DNA of 5,273 nucleotides from an uncultured Burkholderiales bacterium (GCA_903898725.1 CAIUGQ010000296.1:1-5273); one strand, 5' to 3'; counted from the stretch's first letter, positions 1 through 5,165 are shown. Notes: a model not told the origin generated them from the letters alone. Numbers and translations are program-made.

Positions 1-31
1 CCCTGCCGCCGCGCCCTACGGCCCGCCCGGG

Positions 32-325
32 ATGGCCGAGGGCCGCACGCGCGCGCTGCCGCCGCGAGGCGCCTCGCCCGGCGGCACCACCGAACCGCCG
101 CTCGCGCTGGCGACCGCGGTCGCCGGCTGGGGCCGACGCCCGCTGAAGGACCGCGTCATCGCCGTGCTGTTCGGCCTGGCGGGGCTCTGGATCCTGGTGT
201 CGATCCTGTCGGCCGCCGCGCGCGACTTCGGCGACGCGACCGGCCTGCTGTTCGTCATCGCCGTCATCGCCTTCATGGTGCTGCGCGCGCGTGCGCGCCG
301 CCAGCGCCCCCCGGACGCCCCATGA
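32..325 (+). CDS. Small two-helix membrane protein, function unknown
   Basis: I do not recognise this 97-residue protein. Residues 1-40 are rich in Pro, Gly, Arg and Ala and look disordered. Two hydrophobic stretches follow, about residues 42-62 (VIAVLFGLAGLWILVSILSA) and 69-84 (ATGLLFVIAVIAFMVL), joined by a short charged loop (ARDFGD). The tail is Arg-rich (RARARRQR), so by the positive-inside rule both termini probably face the cytoplasm in a helical hairpin. The start is uncertain: no ribosome binding site precedes the ATG at 32 and the frame stays open to the left window edge, so the true start may lie outside. The stop overlaps the dut start as ATGA, which implies co-transcription and translational coupling. 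The hydrophobic pattern and GC-rich third positions support a real gene. Function cannot be inferred from its neighbour, because dut is a housekeeping gene. Confidence 0.6.
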   Translation: MAEGRTRALPPRGASPGGTTEPPLALATAVAGWGRRPLKDRVIAVLFGLAGLWILVSILSAAARDFGDATGLLFVIAVIAFMVLRARARRQRPPDAP

Positions 326-789
326 TCGACATCGACCTGAAGCTTCTCGACGCGCGGATGCGCGACGCGCTGCCCGACTACGCCACCGACGGCAGCGCCG
401 GGCTCGACCTGCGCGCCTGCATCGACGCACCGCTGCACATCGCCCCCGGCCAGACCGTCCTGATCCCGACCGGCCTCGCGCTGCACCTGGGCGACCCCGG
501 CTACGCGGCGGTGCTGCTGCCGCGCTCGGGGCTGGGGCACAAGCACGGCCTCGTGCTCGGCAACCTCGTCGGGCTGATCGATTCGGACTACCAGGGTCCG
601 CTGATGGTCTCGTGCTGGAACCGGAATCCGGTCGGGGCGGGCGAGACCGGCGGCTACACCGTGCAGCCGATGGAGCGGATCGCCCAGATGGTGATCGTGC
701 CCGTGGCGCGCGCCCGCTTTCGCGTGGTCGACGACTTCGCGGCGAGCGAGCGCGGCGCCGGCGGCTTCGGCAGCACCGGCCGCGGCTGA
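322..789 (+). CDS. dut: Deoxyuridine 5'-triphosphate nucleotidohydrolase (dUTPase)
   Basis: Trimeric cytosolic dUTPase. It hydrolyses dUTP to dUMP and pyrophosphate, which keeps uracil out of DNA and supplies dUMP for thymidylate synthesis. All five family motifs are present and in order: motif 1 SAGLDLRA (residues 25-32), motif 2 PRSGLGHKHG (67-76), motif 3 GLIDSDYQGPL (84-94) carrying the substrate/catalytic Asp87, motif 4 ERIAQMVIVPV (118-128), and the Gly-rich C-terminal motif 5 RGAGGFGSTGRG (144-155) that closes over the active site. The length of 155 residues is close to the E. coli enzyme (about 151). The start is set by the ATGA overlap with the upstream membrane protein gene and by alignment of the N-terminus. 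The upstream Shine-Dalgarno is poor, so translation is probably coupled. The gene converges on tal with a 13-base gap. Nothing in the protein looks degraded. Confidence 0.97.
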   Translation: MIDIDLKLLDARMRDALPDYATDGSAGLDLRACIDAPLHIAPGQTVLIPTGLALHLGDPGYAAVLLPRSGLGHKHGLVLGNLVGLIDSDYQGPLMVSCWNRNPVGAGETGGYTVQPMERIAQMVIVPVARARFRVVDDFAASERGAGGFGSTGRG

Positions 790-793
790 GCGG

Positions 794-812
794 GGCGCGC
801 GCTCAGCGCGCC
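794..812. terminator. Putative bidirectional GC hairpin between dut and tal
   Basis: GGCGCGC (794-800) and GCGCGCC (806-812) form a perfect 7-bp stem made only of G-C pairs, with a 5-base loop GCTCA. The tal stop codon (TCA on the plus strand, 803-805) lies in the loop, and the dut stop is 4 bases to the left. Its place between two convergent genes suits a shared transcript end. There is no T-tract on either side, so it is not a canonical intrinsic terminator. It may instead act as a 3'-end stabilising structure or a Rho-assisted terminator. Confidence 0.4.
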
Positions 813-1741
813 GCCGCCTCGATCAGGCCGTCGAGCTTGCGCGCGTCCGCGACGAAGGCGCGGATGCCCTCCGACAGCTTGTCGCTCGCCATCGCGTCCT
901 CGTTCAGCTCGAAGCGGAACTGCTTCTCGTCGAAGCGCACCCGCTCGATCGCCGAGCGCGCCGCGGCCGCCGGGTCGAGCCGGCGCGGCACCTCGGTGTC
1001 GGCGGCCCGCAGCTGCTCGAGCAGCTCGGGGCTGATCGTCAGCAGATCGCAGCCGGCGAGCGCCAGGATCTGGCCGACGTTGCGAAAGCTCGCGCCCATC
1101 ACTTCGGTCGGATAGCCGAACTTCTTGAAGTAGGCGTGGATGCGTCGCACCGAGGCCACGCCCGGGTCCGACTCGCCGTCGAAGTCGACGCCATCGCGCT
1201 TGCGGTACCAGTCGTAGATGCGACCCACGAACGGCGAGATCAGGGTGATCCCGGCATCGGCGCAGGCGACCGCCTGGGGGAAGCCGAACAGCAGCGTCAG
1301 GTTGCAGCGGATGCCGTCGCGCTCGAGCCGCTCGGCGGCACGGATGCCCTCCCAGGTCGAGGCGATCTTCACCAGCACACGCTCGCGGCCGATGCCGGCC
1401 GCCTCGTAGAGCGCGACGATGCGCCGCGCGCGCAGCGCGGTCGCCTCGCTGTCGAACGAGAGTCTCGCGTCGACCTCGGTGGACACGCGCCCCGGTACGA
1501 TCGCGAGGATCTCCTGGCCGAACCGCACCAGCAGGCGGTCGACCAGGGCGTCGAGTGGCTCGCCGCGGTGGGCGGCGACCGTCTCGTCGAGCAGGCCGCG
1601 GTACTCGGGCTTGCCGACCGCCTTCAGGATCAGCGTCGGGTTCGTGGTCGCGTCGCGCGGGGCGTAGGCCTTCATCGCGTTGAAGTCGCCGGTGTCGGCG
1701 ACCACGGTGGTCAGGGTCTTGAGTCGGTCGAGCGCGTTCAT
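803..1741 (-). CDS. tal: Transaldolase (TalB type)
   Basis: Cytosolic transaldolase of the non-oxidative pentose phosphate pathway. It transfers a dihydroxyacetone unit from sedoheptulose 7-phosphate to glyceraldehyde 3-phosphate, giving erythrose 4-phosphate and fructose 6-phosphate. From the chosen start it has 312 residues, against 317 in E. coli TalB. The TIM-barrel signatures are intact: TTVVADTGD (11-19, Asp16), DATTNPTLILKA (30-41, Asn34), VSTEVDARLSFD (86-97, Glu89), VLVKIASTWEGI (122-133) with the Schiff-base Lys125, NLTLLF (147-152, Thr149) and ISPFVGRIYDWY (168-179, Ser169, Arg174). These match E. coli TalB Asp17, Asn35, Glu96, Lys132, Thr156, Ser176 and Arg181 with constant offsets. 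The ATG at 1741 gives the usual family N-terminus (10 residues before TTVVADTGD) and has GGAG 5 bases upstream. An alternative ATG at 1765 adds 8 residues and also has a GGAGAG. The gene is divergent from the usp gene. Confidence 0.96.
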   Translation of the reverse strand: MNALDRLKTLTTVVADTGDFNAMKAYAPRDATTNPTLILKAVGKPEYRGLLDETVAAHRGEPLDALVDRLLVRFGQEILAIVPGRVSTEVDARLSFDSEATALRARRIVALYEAAGIGRERVLVKIASTWEGIRAAERLERDGIRCNLTLLFGFPQAVACADAGITLISPFVGRIYDWYRKRDGVDFDGESDPGVASVRRIHAYFKKFGYPTEVMGASFRNVGQILALAGCDLLTISPELLEQLRAADTEVPRRLDPAAAARSAIERVRFDEKQFRFELNEDAMASDKLSEGIRAFVADARKLDGLIEAAAR

Positions 1742-1746
1742 GTCGG

Positions 1747-1750
1747 CTCC
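1747..1750 (-). promoter_or_regulatory. Ribosome binding site favouring the shorter tal start
   Basis: CTCC on the plus strand reads GGAG on the minus strand, 5 bases before the ATG at 1741. A second candidate (GGAGAG, plus-strand 1774-1779) sits 8 bases before an in-frame ATG at 1765, so both starts are equipped. Family alignment favours 1741. Confidence 0.6.
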
Positions 1751-1800
1751 GTACGGGACCGCCATGGTAGCCGCTCTCCGACGGCTTGCCCCCTCCGGCG

Positions 1801-1814
1801 TTGACTCAGGTCAA
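1801..1814. promoter_or_regulatory. FNR/Anr/Dnr-family operator (TTGAC-N4-GTCAA)
   Basis: TTGACTCAGGTCAA is a perfect dyad: TTGAC (1801-1805), spacer TCAG, GTCAA (1810-1814), centred at 1807.5. It has the architecture of the CRP/FNR superfamily box TTGAT-N4-ATCAA, with the fifth position C/G in both half-sites. Family members such as FNR, Anr, FixK, Dnr and Nnr accept this variation. The site lies between the divergent tal and usp genes. A -10-like hexamer starts 22 bases after its right end, close to a class II (-41.5) activator geometry for the usp direction. What is seen is the palindrome and spacing. Which regulator binds (O2-sensing FNR/Anr or NO-sensing Dnr) cannot be told from the site. 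The strongest support is that a nearly AT-only core occurs in a very GC-rich region directly upstream of a universal stress protein gene. Confidence 0.68.
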
Positions 1815-1835
1815 CTCGACGCGCCCGACCCGACG

Positions 1836-1841
1836 TACGCT
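1836..1841 (+). promoter_or_regulatory. Weak -10-like hexamer of the usp promoter
   Basis: TACGCT matches three of six positions of TATAAT (T1, A2, T6). With the palindrome centred at -41.5, transcription would start near 1849 and this hexamer would occupy about -13 to -8, one base from the ideal place. No good -35 element sits at the standard 17-base spacing, as expected for an activator-dependent class II promoter. The predicted 5' leader is about 55 bases. Confidence 0.4.
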
Positions 1842-1893
1842 GTGGTCACGGCGGTCGATCCACAGAACGACGACCCCTTCAACCACACCACCC

Positions 1894-1898
1894 GGGAG
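1894..1898 (+). promoter_or_regulatory. Ribosome binding site of the usp gene
   Basis: GGGAG lies 5 bases before the ATG at 1904, a strong Shine-Dalgarno with good spacing. It fixes the start of the universal stress protein and excludes the long open frames that run through the upstream control region. Confidence 0.75.
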
Positions 1899-1903
1899 CG
1901 GAC

Positions 1904-2743
1904 ATGAGCTTCGGCTACAAGACCATCCTCGCGCACTTCGACTCCACCGAGCGCGCCGGCCGCCGGCTGCAGGCGGCGGCCAAGCTCGCCGACGCGCACG
2001 ATGCGCACCTCGTCGCGCTCTACAGCATCATGTCGCCGCTCTACAGCGAGCCCTTCGTGGCCGACGGCGGTGCCTTCGTCGCGCAGGAACTGCTGCGCTT
2101 CCAGGAGCGCAAGGACAGCGAGGCCCGCGCCGCCTTCGACCGGCTCGTGCCCTCGCTGGGGCGCAGCGTCGAATGGCGCAGCGAGACCGGCGATCCGGCC
2201 GCGGTGATCAACGAGCACGGCCGCTACGCCGACCTCATCGTGCTCGGTCAGTACGACGACGACGCGGCCAACGACGTGACGCCCGACTTCATCGGCCGCG
2301 TGATCATGGGCTCGGGGCGTCCGGTCCTGGTCATCCCCTACACCGGCGAGTTCGAGACGATCGGGCGCCGCCCGATGGTCTCCTGGAACGCGAGCCGCGA
2401 GGCCGCACGCGCGGTCAGCTCGGCGATGCCGCTGCTGCGCCGCGCCGAGGAGGTGCAGGTCACGACCTTCAACGCCCGCGCCGGACGCGGCGGCCATGGC
2501 GACGTGCCCGGTGCCGACATCGCGACCTTCCTCGCCCGACATGGCGTGAAGGCGAACGTGTCGGGCACGAGTTCCAAGGAGGTCGACATCGGCAACCAGA
2601 TGCTGTCGCGCACCGACGACTTCCAGTCCGACCTGCTGGTGATGGGCGGCTACGGTCACTCGCGCGCCTACGAGTTCGTGATGGGCGGCGCGACGCGCAC
2701 CATCCTCGAGTCGATGACGGTGCCGGTGCTGTTCGCCCACTGA
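1904..2743 (+). CDS. Tandem-domain universal stress protein (UspA family)
   Basis: A 279-residue cytosolic protein made of two fused Usp (Rossmann-like alpha/beta) domains. Domain 1 spans about residues 1-147 (starts YKTILAHFDST, ends GRPVLVIPY), and domain 2 about 155-279 (starts RPMVSWNASREAARAV, ends SMTVPVLFAH). Domain 2 keeps the family nucleotide-binding loop in the G-2x-G-9x-G form, with GGYGHSRAYEFVMGG at residues 248-262 followed by ATRT. Domain 1 has the corresponding strand (DLIVLGQYDDD, 110-120) but lacks the first glycines, so only a remnant GSG (136-138) is left and ATP binding there is doubtful. Such tandem Usps are typical of proteobacterial stress and low-oxygen responses. 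The exact molecular role is unknown for most of them. The gene lies downstream of a perfect FNR-type box with a good ribosome binding site, and 31 bases before the MgtC/DUF4010 gene, so it probably leads an operon. Confidence 0.93.
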   Translation: MSFGYKTILAHFDSTERAGRRLQAAAKLADAHDAHLVALYSIMSPLYSEPFVADGGAFVAQELLRFQERKDSEARAAFDRLVPSLGRSVEWRSETGDPAAVINEHGRYADLIVLGQYDDDAANDVTPDFIGRVIMGSGRPVLVIPYTGEFETIGRRPMVSWNASREAARAVSSAMPLLRRAEEVQVTTFNARAGRGGHGDVPGADIATFLARHGVKANVSGTSSKEVDIGNQMLSRTDDFQSDLLVMGGYGHSRAYEFVMGGATRTILESMTVPVLFAH

Positions 2744-2769
2744 CGCGATCCGCGTCGTAGCCCGACGCG
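2742..2769 (+). repeat. Direct repeat plus inverted copy at the usp-mgtC/DUF4010 junction
   Basis: GACGCG occurs at 2742-2747 and again at 2764-2769, with its exact complement CGCGTC at 2751-2756 between them. The middle copy can pair with either flank: a 6-bp stem with a 3-base loop (ATC), or a 6-bp stem with a 7-base loop (GTAGCCC). The two hairpins are mutually exclusive. The first begins inside the usp stop codon. The second covers the place where the ribosome binding site of the next gene should be. There is no T-tract, so this is not an evident terminator. Confidence 0.4.
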
Positions 2770-2774
2770 GCACC

Positions 2775-4031
2775 ATGGACACCGACACGCTCCTGGCCGC
2801 CGGGCGCAGCCTGGGCACGGCGATCGCGCTCGGCCTGCTGATCGGCGTCGAGCGCGAGCGCAAGGGCGACTCGCGAGGCGTCCGCACCTTCGGCCTGGTC
2901 GCGCTGCTCGGCGCGATCACCGGCGAGCTGTCGAACCAGCTCGGCCAGCCGCTGCTGGTGCCGGTCGGCCTCGTGCTCGTCGGCGCGCTCGCGATGGTGG
3001 CCTACTGGCACGACCACGCCCGAGCAGGCGAGGCACCGACGACCTCGATGGTCGCGATGACGGTCACCGGCGCGCTGGGCCTGCTGTGCGGACTCGGCGA
3101 GGCAAGACTGGCCGTGCCGGTGGCGATCGTCGTCGCCGCGCTGCTGGTGCTCAAGGGCGAGCTGCATGGTGTCGCCGGTCGCTTCGGGCGCGACGACCTG
3201 ATCCCGATCCTGCAGTTCGGCGCCCTCACCTTCATCGTGCTGCCGCTGCTGCCCGATCGCGCGTTCGGGCCGCAGGGCTCGCTCAACCCGCACGAGATCT
3301 GGCTGATGGTGGTGCTGGTGGCGGGTGTGGGGCTCGCCGGCTGGCTGCTGCTGCGCTTCGCCGGCCATCGCTACGGCGCGCCGCTGGCGGCGGTGGCCGG
3401 CGGGCTGGTGTCGTCGACCGCGACCACGCTGGTCTTCGCCCGCCATGCGAAGGCGGGCGGCGGCACCGCGATGGCGGCCTCGATGGTGCTGCTGTCGAAC
3501 CTGACGATGCTGGCGAGGCTCGCGCTCCTGACGGCGATCGCCGAGCCGAGCCTGCTGCCGGGTGTCGCGGCGGTTGCCGGCGCAGCGGTCGTCGCCTGCG
3601 TGCCGGTGGCGGCATGGCTGCTGCCGCGGGTGCGCCGGGAGGGCGCAGCGCCGCTGCCCGAGGTGCGCAACCCGACCGACCTGCGCGTCGCGCTCGGGTT
3701 CGGCCTGGCCTATGGCCTGGTGTCGCTGCTGGCCGCGGTCGGCGCACAGCGCCTGGGTGCGCAGGCGCTGTACGCGGTCGCCGCCGTCTCGGGACTGACC
3801 GACGTCGATGCGATCACGCTGTCCGTGACGCGCCTGCACGGCTCGGGACAGGTCGGCGGCGACGTCGCGGTGGCGGCGATCGCGATCGCCGTGGTCGCCA
3901 ACCTGACGTTCAAGGCCGGCGTGGCGCGCATCGCGGGCACCCCCGCCCTCGGCCGCGCCTGCGCGGCAGGCTTCGCGTCGATGGCCGTCGCGATCGGCAT
4001 CGCGGTGATGCTGATGCAGCGGGCGGCCTGA
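2775..4031 (+). CDS. MgtC/SapB-DUF4010 family polytopic membrane protein
   Basis: A 418-residue inner-membrane protein made almost wholly of hydrophobic helices. The N-terminal part (about residues 8-130) is MgtC/SapB-like. It opens with the family signature GLLIGVERERKG (20-31) and GVRTFGLVALLGA (35-47), and its charged Glu26/Arg27 pair lies near the first helix. The rest resembles the DUF4010 domain, with GGLVSSTATTLVFAR (209-223), an RNPTDLR segment (298-304) and SGLTDVDAITLS (339-350) containing two aspartates within helices. I count roughly 11-12 possible membrane segments. Salmonella MgtC is needed for growth in low Mg2+ and in macrophages and affects the F1Fo ATPase. The biochemical role of the DUF4010 fusions is not established, so transport is only a possibility. 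The ATG at 2775 lacks a clear Shine-Dalgarno, but it matches the family N-terminus. It lies 31 bases after usp and is probably co-transcribed. Confidence 0.88.
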   Translation: MDTDTLLAAGRSLGTAIALGLLIGVERERKGDSRGVRTFGLVALLGAITGELSNQLGQPLLVPVGLVLVGALAMVAYWHDHARAGEAPTTSMVAMTVTGALGLLCGLGEARLAVPVAIVVAALLVLKGELHGVAGRFGRDDLIPILQFGALTFIVLPLLPDRAFGPQGSLNPHEIWLMVVLVAGVGLAGWLLLRFAGHRYGAPLAAVAGGLVSSTATTLVFARHAKAGGGTAMAASMVLLSNLTMLARLALLTAIAEPSLLPGVAAVAGAAVVACVPVAAWLLPRVRREGAAPLPEVRNPTDLRVALGFGLAYGLVSLLAAVGAQRLGAQALYAVAAVSGLTDVDAITLSVTRLHGSGQVGGDVAVAAIAIAVVANLTFKAGVARIAGTPALGRACAAGFASMAVAIGIAVMLMQRAA

Positions 4032-4129
4032 CGCCCCGTGGCGTCGCAGCACGCCCGCCCCCCCGCGCCGCGCCTCGCCCTTCGACGCCGCCCTCCTGCC
4101 CCACCGACCCACCCGACCCCGGAGAACCC
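4032..4129 (+). other. C-rich, G-poor leader before the dehydrogenase gene
   Basis: This 98-base spacer has strong strand asymmetry. Bases 4091-4120 contain 21 C and only 3 G, with repeated CCCACC/GACCC-like runs, and there is a run of seven C near 4064-4070. C-rich, G-poor, weakly structured RNA is the usual character of Rho utilisation (rut) sites. No sigma-70-like promoter or FNR-type box is visible here. The dehydrogenase gene may therefore be read from the upstream promoter, or from a promoter I cannot recognise. Confidence 0.35.
4121..4124 (+). promoter_or_regulatory. Ribosome binding site deciding the dehydrogenase start
   Basis: GGAG lies 5 bases before the ATG at 4130. It matters because the same frame is open for more than 1 kb upstream, through the DUF4010 gene. 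The Shine-Dalgarno and the dehydrogenase alignment place the start here, not upstream and not at the next ATG (4154), which has no such signal. Confidence 0.8.
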
Positions 4130-5161
4130 ATGTCGCCCTTCGGCCCGTCCGCGATGCCCGACACCTTCCGAGCGATGGCCTTCGACGGCAGCCGCGCGCT
4201 GCGGCCCGTCACGATGCCGCGGGTGCCGCCCGGACCCGACGAACTGCTGCTGAGGGTCCACACCTGCGGCGTCTGCCGCACCGATCTGCACATCGTCGAC
4301 GGCGACATCCCGACGCCGGTGCTCCCCATCGTGCCGGGGCACGAGATCGTCGGCACCGTGCTGGCACGGGGCGCTCGGGCGACCGGCTTCGAGATCGGCG
4401 AGCGGGTCGGCGCGGCGTGGCTGCGCAGCACCTGCCTGCACTGCCGATGGTGCGAGACCGGTCGCGAGAACCTGTGCCGCGACGCCCGCTTCAACGGCCT
4501 CCACGCGCACGGCGGCTACGCGACCCACGCCCGGGTCGATGCGCGCTTCTGCGTCGCCCTGCCGCCGTCCTACGACGACATCCAGGCCGCGCCGCTGCTG
4601 TGCGCGGGCCTGATCGGCTTTCGGGCCCTGCGCGCGGCCGGCGAGGAGGCGCGGCGCGTCGGCATCTACGGGTTCGGTGCGGCGGGCCATCTGGTGGCGC
4701 AGGCCGCGATCGCCGAAGGCCGCGAGGTGTTCGCGTTCACGCGCGCCGGCGACACCGACGCGCAGGCCCTCGCGATGCGGCTGGGCGCGCGCTGGGCCGG
4801 CGAGTCGACGCAGCCCGCCCCGGAGCCGCTCGATGCGGCGCTGCTGTTCGCGCCGGTCGGCGCGCTGGTGCCCAAGGCGCTGGGCGACATCGCCCCGGGC
4901 GGGACCGTGGTCTGCGGCGGCATCCACATGTCCGACATCCCCGCCTTCGCCTACCGGGCCCTGTGGGAGGAGCGCGTGATCCGGTCGATCGCCAACCTGA
5001 CGCGCGCCGACGCGAGCGGCTTCATGGCACTCGCCGCCCGCAGCCCGTTCGTCTGCGAGACCGAGACCTTCGCGCTGGCCGATGCCAACGAGGCGCTCGA
5101 GCGCCTGCGCGACGGCCGCATCACCGGTGCGGCCGTGCTCGACTGCAGCGTCGCGCCCTGA
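4130..5161 (+). CDS. Zinc-dependent alcohol dehydrogenase family oxidoreductase
   Basis: A 343-residue medium-chain dehydrogenase/reductase, probably cytosolic and NAD(P)-dependent, expected to interconvert an alcohol and an aldehyde or ketone. The GroES-like N-terminal domain carries the catalytic zinc ligands Cys49 (in CGVCRTDLH, 46-54), His71 with Glu72 (PGHE, 69-72) and Cys158 (PLLCAG, 155-160). The structural zinc lobe has Cys102, Cys105, Cys108 and Cys116 (CLHCRWC followed by GRENLC). The Rossmann domain has GFGAAG (181-186) for the dinucleotide. The region after the second strand reads AFTRAGD, without the Asp that usually fixes NAD specificity, so cofactor preference is open. The protein resembles the subgroup often named zinc-binding alcohol dehydrogenase family protein, whose physiological substrate I believe is undefined. 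The start is set by GGAG at 4121. The gene follows the Usp and DUF4010 genes, and its end converges on a minus-strand gene. Confidence 0.93.
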   Translation: MSPFGPSAMPDTFRAMAFDGSRALRPVTMPRVPPGPDELLLRVHTCGVCRTDLHIVDGDIPTPVLPIVPGHEIVGTVLARGARATGFEIGERVGAAWLRSTCLHCRWCETGRENLCRDARFNGLHAHGGYATHARVDARFCVALPPSYDDIQAAPLLCAGLIGFRALRAAGEEARRVGIYGFGAAGHLVAQAAIAEGREVFAFTRAGDTDAQALAMRLGARWAGESTQPAPEPLDAALLFAPVGALVPKALGDIAPGGTVVCGGIHMSDIPAFAYRALWEERVIRSIANLTRADASGFMALAARSPFVCETETFALADANEALERLRDGRITGAAVLDCSVAP

Positions 5162-5165
5162 GGCC

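Noticed and set aside
16..546. 176-codon minus-strand frame over the small membrane protein and dut
   Set aside because: It overlaps dut motifs 1 and 2 on the opposite strand, has low-complexity composition and has no ribosome binding site.
1766..1800. The same palindrome as a class II activator site for tal
   Set aside because: At the required distance on the minus strand (around 1773-1778) the sequence reads GAGAGC, which is not -10-like. An effect on tal, such as repression, cannot be excluded but has no sequence support.
1801..1829. TTGACT at 1801 as a conventional sigma-70 -35 element
   Set aside because: The sequence 17 bases downstream (around 1824-1829, GC-rich) has no resemblance to a -10 box. 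The hexamer is better explained as half of the symmetric TTGAC-N4-GTCAA operator.
1786..2760. 324-codon plus-strand frame through usp in another frame
   Set aside because: An Arg/Ala/Pro-rich product that begins in the promoter region. The overlapping usp frame has recognisable Usp domains and a Shine-Dalgarno.
1811..2920. 369-codon open frame on the minus strand across usp
   Set aside because: It is antisense to the well-supported usp gene and crosses its promoter region. Its composition (His, Arg, Gly, Val) matches no family I recognise.
2469..4112. 547-codon open frame on the minus strand
   Set aside because: It lies antisense to the Usp 3' end and the whole DUF4010 gene. Its product is a low-complexity run of Arg, Gln, His, Gly and Ala with no recognisable domain, which is typical of a shadow frame in GC-rich DNA.
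3086..4129. In-frame upstream extension of the dehydrogenase by about 348 codons
   Set aside because: The extension translates the DUF4010 gene in the wrong frame into Arg/Ala/Gly-rich sequence. A GGAG and the family N-terminus fix the start at 4130.
3710..4927. 405-codon open frame on the minus strand across the dehydrogenase
   Set aside because: It is antisense to a gene with intact zinc-binding and Rossmann motifs, and its own product has no coherent domain.
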